This document shows, piece by piece, positions 36,670 through 46,987 of a DNA stretch of 64,000 bases. The notes beneath the pieces are model-generated. The model saw only the letters and a program-made list of their open reading frames with translations. It had not been told where the DNA came from and did not search any database. Position 1 is the first letter of the stretch; every line of letters starts with the position of its first letter. The position numbers were made by a program, and so were the translations under genes. This stretch comes from Micropterus salmoides (Eukaryota > Chordata > Actinopteri > Centrarchiformes > Centrarchidae): the NCBI RefSeq assembly GCF_014851395.1, contig NW_024040040.1, positions 21,309,000 through 21,372,999 of the forward strand, given 5' to 3'.

Positions 36670-36947
36670 TCATGGCATCCTGCAGACAGGATGAGCAAGG
36701 AGCGTGCCAGCTCCACCCAGCAATTTGTAGTTTAGGCCAATCACCAGTGAGCAGAATTGACTGATGCCGACAAAGTCACAGCAGAGGATGTTGACTCCAC
36801 CAGCCTCACGCCCCGGCCGCTGCTCGCTCACCCAGCCGAGCAGCAGAGAGAGAGCCCTCATCGTCATCTTCCTCATGTTCTGGAGGGGATGGAGGAGGAT
36901 GTAAGGAGCGTCTTCTGTCAGGTTCAGACCGCTGACGTAAAAACCAG
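36670..36947 (-). CDS. plcxd1: plcxd1 terminal coding exon 7
   Basis: Acceptor gtttcccag|CT. Reads GFYVSGLNLTEDAPYILLHP through VNILCCDFVG to CRMP and TGA (36670-36672). Confidence 0.92.
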
Positions 36948-39900
36948 CTGGGAAACAAACAGTTAATGAAAGAAGCATGTTGCCTGAAGTTCAGACTCGT
37001 AAAACCAACAAACCAGTGAGTACAATTAGACCTACGCAGTTGTACTATACTGAAGCACAGTTTTGAGGTACACATAGTGTTTGAGTGTTTCCATTTTATG
37101 CAACTTTTTACTTCTACTCCTAGTCCTATATAGTAGCTTTTACTTTCACATTTATTTAACAGCTATACATGATGATGATACTTTGTCACATCAAGTCTGA
37201 AATTTTTTTTGCATCACAGCAGCTCCATTTACAACATCATACAAAGAACAAAAATTAAGGTCAACATACATTTGGTCTGGGATTAAGCTTAATATTGAAT
37301 TTCAGGATTGACTTGTTTACATAAAAGTGCTTCGGTCTAACCTTATTAAATAGTGGCCCCTTGTATCTCTGGTTTGATGGTAACAATGTGTGTTCACTGT
37401 TTCAGATTACATATAAAACATATACATTTAAAAAATATGATGCAAAGTTTTAGATTAAACTTTCCAACAGTATTTTAAATTAGCTTCACGATTTACAGAC
37501 ATCAATACTAATGACCCAACAATATAATAAAAAATTGACAGGGGCCATTCTGCAAAAAGACTGGTTGTACTTCACGTGTGATATTGCTACTTTTACTTTA
37601 GTAAAAGATTTGAATACTTCTTGTATCACCCCCCACCTGGTCTTCCTCTGTGCTTCTGGTCCTCCAGGTAGGCGATCACCTTCTTTGGGTCTGGGCTGTC
37701 AGCATACCTGGAGACAGAGCACCCCCATTAGGCCAGCCAGTTTAATGTTTAGATCAGTTTTTACTTGATTTACAGCTTAGTCTACAGAAAAAAAATGTTG
37801 ACCCTGTTGGGTATGGTCATATTGAAGCCTAAGATAGCAATTAGTTGTCAATTCTGATACTAGCAACGTGCCATAATGGTGAGCTTATTCTTGTTTTTAA
37901 TGCATAACAATACAACATGGTGTAAAACACATTTATTAGGGCCCAAGCACAACCGTGCAAGGTCCCTATTGAATTTGTAAAGATTTTTTTTTTCTTCTTT
38001 TTCTCCATTTTGGGGACCTGACCATACTCGAAAACTCAAACTTTGCACACATGTCAGAACTGCTGAAAAATTTCGTATTTTCTGGGTTTCGCGCATGGGC
38101 GTGGAAAAATGACTCGCTAGCGCCACCTAGAAAATTGGAAAAGATTATCCCCTCGTTCACGTTCAACCTACATGTACGGAATTTTCTGGGGACATGTATC
38201 ATCTCAAGGCGCACAAAAAAGCCTCAAGAACCCATACCCTAAAGTCAACAGGAAGTCGGCCATTTTGAATTTTACGGCCATTTTTGGATGATTTACACAC
38301 TTCGTACTTTAACGAACTCCTCCTAGGGATTTAGTCGGATCGACGTCAAATTTCTGCTGTGCCTTCTAAAGGCATTGACGATGAAAAGTTGTGCTATTTG
38401 CGAGTTTTTGTCAATGGGCGTGTCTGTGGCGTGGCGTCAAAGATCAACTCTTCGCCATGACACAGGAAGTTGTTGTAACTTCAGTGTACATGCTCACATC
38501 TGCACCAAACTTTACGTGCTTGATAACTGTCCCACCCCGAAGACATCTACACGCCAATACCGATTTATATTCATAGCGGCAAGTGCTATGTAGCTCCACA
38601 TAGGGAACACAGGAAGTGACATATAGCACCTTCATACGGCGTCGGAACCGCGTAGCAAATTCACAGCCGCACCGGCAGAGCTCCAGAATGTGCAACTCGG
38701 CCGGCTCACACCCGGACGCGCTACAAGTGCGAGGGCCCGCCCAATGCTGCTTGCAGCTTTAATCTTTAAATTAGAATTATTAGAGATACAAACGCGTGTT
38801 TACCAGTAAGGTATTCCAGTCCACAGCTCAGGGTGCTGCATCACCATCTGCTGGTTGTCATAGGAAATAATGACCTGCTGACCTCTGGACCAACAGGAAC
38901 GCAGCGTAGGAGTGTCCTGCATATAAACACATGCATGTTCAGAATTCCACACAATCAAAAAAAATGTATATATAATTAAGTCAATAAAATGTCAAATGTT
39001 TTTGTTTTGTCCAAAAAACAGTCTAAAACCTATTTAGGGCCCGAGCACGACCGTGCGAGGTCCCTATTGAATTTGCTAAGATTTTTTTTTTTTTTCTTTT
39101 TTCTGCAAAGTAGGCTCAACTGACATGGCCTAAACATACTCGAAAACTCACCAAAATTTGCAAACATGTCAGAACCGGTGAAAAATTTCGTATTTTATGG
39201 GTTTCACGCATGGGCGTGGCAAAATGACTCGCTAGCGCCACCTAGAAAATTGGAAAAAATTAGCCCCTCGTTCACGTTCAACCTACATGCACGAAATTTT
39301 CTGGGGACATGTATCATATCAAGACGCACAAAAAAGCCTCAAGAACCCATACCCTAAAGTCAACAGGAAGTCGGCCATTTTGAATTTTACGTCCATTTTT
39401 GGATGATTTACACACTTCGTACTTTAACGAACTCCTCCTAGGGATTTAGTCTGACCGACTTCAAATTTCTGCTGTGCCTTCTAAAGGCATTGAAGATGAA
39501 AAGTTGTGCTATTTGCGAGTTTTCGTCAATGGGCGTGTCTGTGGCGTGGCGTCAAAGATCAACTCTTCGCCATGACACAGGAAGTTGTCGTAACTTCAGT
39601 GTATATGCTCACATCTGGACCAAACTATATATGTAGGATGAGAGTCCAGCCCTGAACACATGTAAATGCCGACATTCACCCACAGTCATAGCGCCACCTG
39701 CTGGCAACAGGAAGTGACTTTTAACGAAGCAGCCCCCGCCACACGTGTCACCTACGTGCACGAATTTTCTGTGGAACGTGTATCTTGTCCAGATGCACAA
39801 AAAAGCCTCTTGGAGCAATGCCCTAAAATCAACAGGAAGTCGGCCATTTTGAATTTTACGTCAAATTTTGGATGATTTACACACTTCGTACTTTAACGAA

Positions 39901-42900
39901 CTCCTCCTAGGGATTTTGTCCGACCGACTTCAAATTTCTGCTGCGCCTTCTAAAGGCATTGAAGATGAGAAGTTGTGCTATTTGCGAGTTTTCGTCAATG
40001 GGTGTGGGCGTGGCGTCAGAGATCAAGTCTTCGCCATGACACAGGAAGTTGTTGTAACTTCAGTGTACATGCTCACATCTGAACCAAACTTTACGTGCTT
40101 GATAACTCTCCCACCCCGCTATGAAGGACCCATCCTGACACAGTCAGAAATAAATACAGAAATAAATAAATGCTCAATAAATAAATAAGCATCCATTTAA
40201 ATACACAAAAAAATAAAGTAAATAAATAAATGTAGGTAGTAATTAAATTATACAAGGAGACATAAATGTATATATTTAATTAGTGCCTTTACTTATTCAC
40301 CTTTGTTATAATTACCTTATTTATTTATTCTCCGTTATAATCTTCAACTTTATTTATTACTAATTTTTTAAATGTATTTATTTATGTGTGTGTTTTAATA
40401 TTTTTGTCTGTTTTATTCTTCCTTTGTATTTTTTTTTACCTTATTTATTTTCTTTCTCTTTTATTTCTTCCTGTCCTTTTTAAATTTCTGTATGCATTTC
40501 TGCCTCATTATGCAAATGAGTAGGTGCTGTGTCTCAAGGGGTCATCTTCTCTGCTATTGGTGGACCAGTCAGGCAGGAGAGCTCTAGGCCTACTCTGCCT
40601 GCAGACATCAACGATCTTGCCCCTCACACAGTCAGATGGCTTCCTTCAGTGCTCTGAGGTGTTTAACAAGTCTGAAGACAATACTACCAGCCATGTCTTC
40701 CTTCTCTTTTCACATAGACGCTCCGACAGACAGTGCTTTCAGTTTGCTGCATGCATGGACACAGAACTGCAGTATAGGGAGAAGAACACGGTCAGCTGGC
40801 TGCAGCTAAATCTGGAGTGCACTCGTATTCAATTCTGTATGGTAAATTCAGTTTTAACGGAGCAGAGCGAGCTGACAGGCAGAGTTAGAGACTTTTTCTG
40901 TCCGTTTCTCTCTTTACAAAGACGCATGTTGCAGTCAGAGTCTTCTCTGAAGAGGGCAATGAAGTCTCAGTAGTACACGATGCGAGCACGACATACAACA
41001 CAATTTATGAAATTACACAACGGATATACAGTATGAAAATAAGATTGATTGGATTATACTCACAAGAAGTATAAAACCTGTTACATGAGTCTATTAAAAG
41101 TAAAGTAACACAAAAATGTAAGGGAAATTACTTTACTTAGATTTAAGTACTGCAGTTGTACATTTGAAATACCTTCCTAACTTTCTGATAGGAAGCCTTC
41201 TTGAGGTGGTATAAAACATTTCTTCTTATATTCTGATTTGAGTTGTGGACAACTATGACCACATGAATTTAAAAAATTAAACATTTCACTGCCAAAGTCA
41301 GCTATAACACAAGTCTTGTTCATCAGACTACATGCTGTACAGTATTTGTGGACAGATTTTGTCCCAGGATTTATTATGCATTTCTTCTTCTTCGTTGCAT
41401 GATTTAGAATAATAAGGTGAGAAATGGGTCTGTTCTGAGTTCATCCTGCACTGCAGCAGCTAATAAAGTCCATTTAATCCCAAAAACGCTTTTCTTTTAG
41501 GCAGGCTGGAGCAGAAAACAACTCACCTTTCTCAAGTTGTACAGTAATGTCACGTGTGTATGAAGGTGGATCAAACAAGCTAATCTTAAATGTCAAAGTA
41601 GAGAGGAGCCTAGTAGGCCTATTTATTTTCATTCATTACACAATATGAATAAGCTATACAGACAGTTGTAAAGAAAGAACATCTTTTTCTTCTGTTCTCT
41701 ACTTGTTATAGTTACACAGTATTAGGGGTGTGGGCTGTATTAAAAGTATCCACTGTTCTCCCATGCTCTAACACACAGTAACGATGAAATGTGTGCTGTT
41801 CTCACATTCTTCCTCTATATGTACAGATAAACAACAAGGCAGGGAAATATAAAAGGAATTTATTTTATTGTTTGGGTACATTATTGTTCAGTGTACATGC
41901 TCACATCTGAAACAAACTTTACGTGCTTGATAACTCTCCCACCCCGCAGACATCTACACGCCAATACCGATTTATATTCATAGCGGCAAGTGCTATGTAG
42001 CTCCACATAGGGGACACAGGAAGTGACATATAACACCTTCATGCGGCGTCATAACCGCGTTGCAAATTCACAGCCGCACCGGCAGAGCTCCAGAATATGC
42101 AACTCGGCCGGCTCACACGCGGACGCGCTTACAAGTGTGAGGGCCCGCCCAACGCTGCTTGCAGCTTTAATTATTATTATAGTATTATATTCCTCAATTA
42201 TTAAAATGATTGTGGACTAATTCTCTGTCGATAGACTAATTGATTTCCTCGTCTTTGTCTGTATATATCAGCCCAGCTACCTGTGAGGAGCAGAGCTTCT
42301 TTCCAAACAGCGTGACGATGAACTCCACAAGGTGGGCGTGATCTTCGTCATTCAGCAATTCAAAATGCGAGCAGGAAATGATTACGATCTCTTTGGGATG
42401 AGCGTCCAACCAGGTAGTTAGTTCCTCAAGAGCCTCCTACATACACACACAAAGACACACTAACACACAAAGTCGTATTTTCTATTCAAGTTCTTATCAG
42501 TAACTTCTGTAACTCAGGCCTGCATTGGCTCAACTCAATTTCCATGACACCAGAGTTGGAGTTTAGTGAGTCTTTTCTTGCTTCTGGGTTGTTTGGACAT
42601 ACCTGCTGTATGTGCGCATACTGCTGTATGTTTGTGTACCTTCACAGTCATTAGTGTGTAGATACCATGGGCGAAGAACAATTTGCTGCCTGCTGCTGGC
42701 TTCCTGGCGATCCGCAGGTCCAAGTAACGAATACCGAGCTCACACTGATCAGTGAGGACTGCTTGCTGCATACACACATGAAAGAAGAGAAAGAGAATAA
42801 ATACAAAACTATTGAAACATGTACATATATAAAAAGTTCAATGCAAGTGGAAGTAACTCCAGTCCCAGTCTTAAATTGACAGAATTAATCAATAGCAAAT

Positions 42901-43144
42901 TAAACAGGAAGTATTTTGATATTAATTGTGATGGACATTTTCGATATATATTTCAAATAAAGGCAATTTAATCATTTTTGAAAAAAAATAATTAGCTGCA
43001 ACCCTAAGCAAAAGCCTTCGTCTTTTTTGTTGAGGAAGGAAACTGAAACACCAGGAGAAAAACAGTCTATGCAAACTTGACCCCACCAACAACAACACAG
43101 AAGTTTAATGTGGATCTGGTGAAGTCTGGACTGATAACAAGTTC

Positions 43145-43182
<38 letters not shown>

Positions 43183-43728
43183 GGGTGCTCCTCTAACGTT
43201 ACCTGTGTGGTGGCCCAGCGGTAAAGACAGGGCCGAGTCCAGCAGGGAAACAGCCTGTCAATCACTCTGAGGAGACAGGGCTCTGATCTCAGAACAGGAG
43301 AGGACACATCCAGACAGAAAGACATGCTGTCATGGCTCCCTGTTGTGAGAGACGGAGGGCAGCCAGACATTTATATGCCCAAATTATGTGCACCCGTGTC
43401 CATAAAATTTTAGCCATGCAGTGTAACATTAACGTTACATACAGAGTAGAGACACACAGGAAGGGGAGCCAGACATCCCCAGAATACATTGGTTAGTGAT
43501 ATAACCGGAAATAAAGATAAATAAATAAAAACATTAATCTGTATGTTATCGGTACTTTTCTATTGTGATCGTAGTCTGGATTATTTTCCAAAAAGAGCCC
43601 AGTAACCCCGGTAGTTTTCTTTTACCTGGTATAGCCAGGTTCCACAGCAGGACATCCAGCAGCTGCTCGGGCAGACTGGACATCCAGTCCGGGTATCCTC
43701 CGAGCTGGAGCCCCTGTTGTTCTTCCAT
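36670..43728 (-). CDS. plcxd1: PI-PLC X-domain-containing protein, PLCXD1-like (whole gene, seven coding exons)
   Basis: Exons 43626-43728, 43203-43339, 42640-42765, 42281-42436, 38804-38916, 37637-37707 and 36670-36947 join in frame, with GT/AG at each junction, into 984 nt: 327 residues plus stop, close to PLCXD1. The protein is a single phosphatidylinositol-specific phospholipase C X domain without PH, EF-hand, Y or C2 domains. The two histidines expected at the active site are His37 (IPGSHDS) and His113 (FFAHGIYT). YLDLRIA, PKEIVIISC, WSRGQQVIISY, GIPYWYA and GLNLTE follow the family order. The GLNLTEDAPYILLHPL region fits PLCXD1 better than PLCXD2 or PLCXD3. These are thought to be cytosolic lipases acting on phosphoinositides. 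The frame reads on upstream through a GTG, but the first ATG (43728) starts MEEQQGLQ. MEGA copies sit in introns 4 and 5 without harming splice sites. Confidence 0.88.
37637..37707 (-). CDS. plcxd1: plcxd1 coding exon 6
   Basis: 71-nt exon. Acceptor tctccag|G, donor CCAG|gtgggg. Reads YADSPDPKKVIAYLEDQKHR and GRP. Confidence 0.87.
37936..38762 (+). mobile_element. MEGA copy 7, minimal complete element (827 bp) in plcxd1 intron 5
   Basis: The cleanest short form. It has H (TAGGGCCCAAGC), a T tract, M1, then the tail monomer ending GCTTGCAGCTTTAA. No M2 and no U. The anchor gcgcca (38120) and its tail equivalent gctcca (38593) are 473 bp apart, so the minimal element is two diverged ~470-bp monomers. 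No obvious target duplication flanks it. Confidence 0.85.
38804..38916 (-). CDS. plcxd1: plcxd1 coding exon 5
   Basis: Acceptor tatatgcag|GAC, donor TACTG|gtaaac. Reads DTPTLRSCWSRGQQVIISYD and HPELWTGIPYW. It is isolated between MEGA copies 7 and 8. Confidence 0.88.
39034..42170 (+). mobile_element. MEGA copy 8 (H, M1, one M2, long U, tail) in plcxd1 intron 4
   Basis: H, T tract, M1, an M2 with a CTCF-like site at 39691-39704 (minus strand), long U (octamer 40510-40517) and tail. The U block is somewhat diverged from the array copies, so this may be an older insertion. Confidence 0.85.
42281..42436 (-). CDS. plcxd1: plcxd1 coding exon 4
   Basis: Acceptor gtatgtag|GAG, donor CAG|gtagct. Reads EALEELTTWLDAHPKEIVII, then SCSHFELLNDEDHAHL. 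52 codons with both ends in phase 0. Confidence 0.9.
42640..42765 (-). CDS. plcxd1: plcxd1 coding exon 3 (catalytic His113)
   Basis: Acceptor gtatgcag|CAA, donor AAG|gtacac. Reads QCELGIRYLDLRIARKPAAG and FFAHGIYTL. This is the most diagnostic X-domain segment. Confidence 0.92.
43144..43183. repeat. Perfect TA-rich palindrome beside plcxd1 exon 2
   Basis: CATATGTGTA, a (TA)n core, then TACACATATG: the arms are exact inverted repeats. It lies 20 bp inside the intron from the exon 2 donor. Confidence 0.9.
43203..43339 (-). CDS. plcxd1: plcxd1 coding exon 2 (catalytic His37)
   Basis: Acceptor cacaacag|GG, donor CAG|gtaacg. Reads SHDSMSFCLD through CLYRWATTQ. Contains the first active-site histidine. 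A long TA palindrome follows about 20 bp into the intron. Confidence 0.9.
43626..43728 (-). CDS. plcxd1: plcxd1 coding exon 1
   Basis: Residues 1-34 plus one base of Gly35, reading DWMSSLPEQLLDVLLWNLAI. Donor CCAG|gtaaaag. The preceding sequence has no other ATG close by. Confidence 0.88.
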
Positions 43729-43968
43729 GTTCTTCACCTGATATATTTAGCTGTTTTAATGCTTCGCTGCTCTGCTACAAGTTTACAGTTTAAATTACGA
43801 AAGTTTAACATGCTCCTTTCCCTCCTTGTTCCGAAAACACCGCTTATGAAACGGTTAGCGGCTACAACAAGCTAATACTTCCTGTGACAACCTTCAAAAT
43901 AAAACGATATGAGATTTTTCGGGAAATAAAGCAATCTCAAGCATGATGACCAGTCATCAAAAAGTTCA

Positions 43969-44015
43969 TTAGGGCCCGAGCACGACCGTGCGAGGTCCCT
44001 ATTGAATTTGCTAAG

Positions 44016-44061
<46 letters not shown>

Positions 44062-45127
44062 CTTTTTTTTTTTTTTTTTTTTTCCTGCGAAGTAAGCTCC
44101 ATTGACGGGGCCTAAACATACTCGAAAACTCACCAAACTTTGCACACATGTCAGAACTGGTGAATAATTTCGTATTTTATGGGTTTCACGCATGGGCGTG
44201 GCAAAATGACATAGCGCCACCTAGAAAATTGGAAAAGATTATCCCCTCGTTCACGTTCAACCTACATGTACGAACTTTTCTGGGGACATGTATCATATCA
44301 AGACGCACAAAAAAGCCTCAAGAACCCATAACCTAAAGTCAACAGGAAGTCGGCCATTTTGAATTTTACGGCCATTTATGGATGATTTACACACTTCGTA
44401 CTTTAACGAACTCCTCCTAGGGATTTAGTCGGATTGAAGTCAAATTTCTGCTGTGCCTTCTAAAGGCATTGAAGATGAAAAGTTGTGCTATTTGCGAGTT
44501 TTCGTCAATGGGCGTGTTCACCCACAGTCATAGCGCGGGTGTGGGTGAATGTCAGCATGTACATGTGTTCAGGGCGGGACTCTCATCCTAGATGTACAGT
44601 TTGGTCCAGATGTGAGCATGTACACTGAAGTTACAACAACTTCCTGTTTCATAGCGAATCATCGACGCCACGGACACGCCCATTGACGAAAACGCGCAAA
44701 TAGCACAACTTTTCATCGTCAATGCCTTTAGAAGGCACAGCAGAAATTTGACGTCGATCCGACTAAATCCCTAGGAGGAGTTCGTTAAAGTACGAAGTGT
44801 GTAAATCATCCATAAATGGCCGTAAAATTCAAAATGGCCGACTTCCTGTTGACTTTAGGTTATGGGTTCTTGAGGCTTTTTTGTGCGTCTTGATATGATA
44901 CATGTCCCCAGAAAATTTCGTACATGTAGGTTGAACGTGAACGAGGGGCAAATTTTTTCCAATTTTCTAGGTGGCGCTAGCGAGTCATTTTGCAACGCCC
45001 ATGTGCGAAACTTGTAGAATACGAAATTTTTCACCGGTTCTGACATGTTTGCAAATTTTGGTGAGTTTTCGAGAATGTTTAGGCCATGTCAGTTGAGCCT
45101 ACTTTGCAGAAAAAATAAATAAATAAA
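43969..45127. mobile_element. MEGA palindrome 9 (plus arm 43969-44536, minus arm 44537-45127)
   Basis: The plus arm has H, an AT microsatellite (44020-44058), a T tract and M1 up to the fragment CACCCACAGTCATAGCGC. The minus arm then runs part of M2 (starting GGGTGTGGGTGAATGTC) and a complete M1. The head begins about 240 bp upstream of the plcxd1 start codon. Confidence 0.8.
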
Positions 45128-46899
45128 TTAAAGCTGCAAGCAGCGTTGGGCGGGCCCTCGCACTTGTAGCGCGTCCGCGCGTGAACCGGCCGAGTTGCAT
45201 ATTCTGGAGCTCTGCCGGTGCGGCTGTGAATTTCCTACGCGGTTCCGACGCCGCATGAAGGTGCTATATGTCACTTCCTGTGTCCCCTATGTGGAGCTAC
45301 ATAGCACTTGCCGCTATGAATATAAATCGGTATTGGCGTGTAGATGTCTGCGGGGTGGGAGAGTTATCAAGCACGTAAAGTTTGTTTCAGATGTGATCAT
45401 GTACACTGAACAATAATGTACACAAACAATAAAATAAATTCCTTTTATATTTCCCTGCCTTGTTGTTTATGTGTACATACAGAGGGAGAATGTGAGAACA
45501 GCACACATTTCATCGTTACTGTGTGTTAGAGCATGGGAGAACAGTGGATACTTTTAATACAGCCCACACCCCTAATACTGTGTAACTATAACAAGTAGAG
45601 AACAGAAGAAAAAGATGTTCTTTCTTTACAACTGTCTGCATAGCTTATTCATATTGTGTAATGAATGAAAATAAATAGGTCTACTAGGATCCTCTCTACT
45701 TTGACATTTAAGATTAGCTTGTTTGATCCACCTTCATACACATGTGACATTACTGTACAACTTGAGAAAGGTGAGTTGTTTTCTGCTCCAGCCTGCCTAA
45801 AAGAAAAGCGTTTTTGGGATTAAATGGACTTTATTAGCTGCTGCAGTGCAGGATGAACTCAGAATAGACCCATTTCTCACCTTATTATTCTAAATCATGC
45901 AACGAAGAAGAAGAAATGCATAATAAATCCTGGGACAAAATCTGTAGTCAAATACTGTACAGCATGTAGTCTGATGAACAAGACTTGTGTTATAGCTGAC
46001 TTGGGCAGTGAAATGTTTTTTTAATTCATGTGGTCATAGTTGTCCACAACTCAAATCAGAATATAAGAAGAAATGTTTTATACCACCTCAAGAAGGCTTC
46101 CTATCAGAAAGGTAGGAAGGTATTTCAAATGTACAACTGCAGTACTTAAATCTAAGTAAAGTAATTTCCCTGATATTTTTGTGTTACTTTACTTTTAATA
46201 GACCCATGTAAGAGGTTTTATACTTCCTGTGAGTATAATCCAATCAATCTTATTTTCATACTGTATATCCGTTGTGTAATTTGATTAATTGTGTTGTATG
46301 TCGTGCTCGCATCTCAGAGAAGACTCTGACTGCAACATGCGTCTTTGTAAAGAGAGAAACGGACAGAAAAAGTCTCTAACTCTGCCTGTCAGCTCGCTCT
46401 GCTCCGTTAAAACTGAATTTACCATACAGAATTGAATACGAGTGCACTCCAGATTTAGCTGCAGCCAGCTGACCGTGTGCTTCTCCCTATACCGCAGTTC
46501 TGTGTCCATGCATGCAGCAAACTGAAAGCACTGTCTGTCGGAGCGTCTACGTGAAAAGAGAAGGAAGACATTGCTGGTAGTATTGTCTTCAGAGTTGTTA
46601 AACACCTCAGCGCACTGAAGGAAGTCATCTGACTGTGTGAGGGGCAAGATCGTTGATGTCTGCAGGCAGAGTAGGAGCTCTCCTGCCTGACTGGTCCACC
46701 AATAGCAGAGAAGATGACCCCTTGAGACACAGCCCCTCCTCATTTGCATAATGAATTTTCTAGGTGGCGCTAGCGAGTTTTGCCACGCCCATGTGCGAAA
46801 CTTGTAGAATACGAAATTTTTCACCGGTTCTGACATGTTTGCAAATTTTGGTGAGTTTTCGAGTATGTTTAGGCAATGTCATTTGGGCCTACTTTGCAG

Positions 46900-46932
<33 letters not shown>

Positions 46933-46987
46933 TATATAATCCGAGCAAATTCAATAGGGACCTCGCACGGTCGTGCTCGGGCCCTAA
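45128..46987 (-). mobile_element. MEGA copy 10 (tail, truncated long U, partial M1, H)
   Basis: Minus orientation. The U block stops just after the octamer (46742-46749) and is fused at about 46754 to the middle of M1, deleting all M2. Ends with an AT tract and one H unit (CCCTAA at 46982-46987). Confidence 0.85.

Noticed and set aside
43546..43737. plcxd1 start at an upstream in-frame GTG (43737)
   Set aside because: The first ATG at 43728 is the sensible eukaryotic start. The GTG-led extension adds only three residues with no support.
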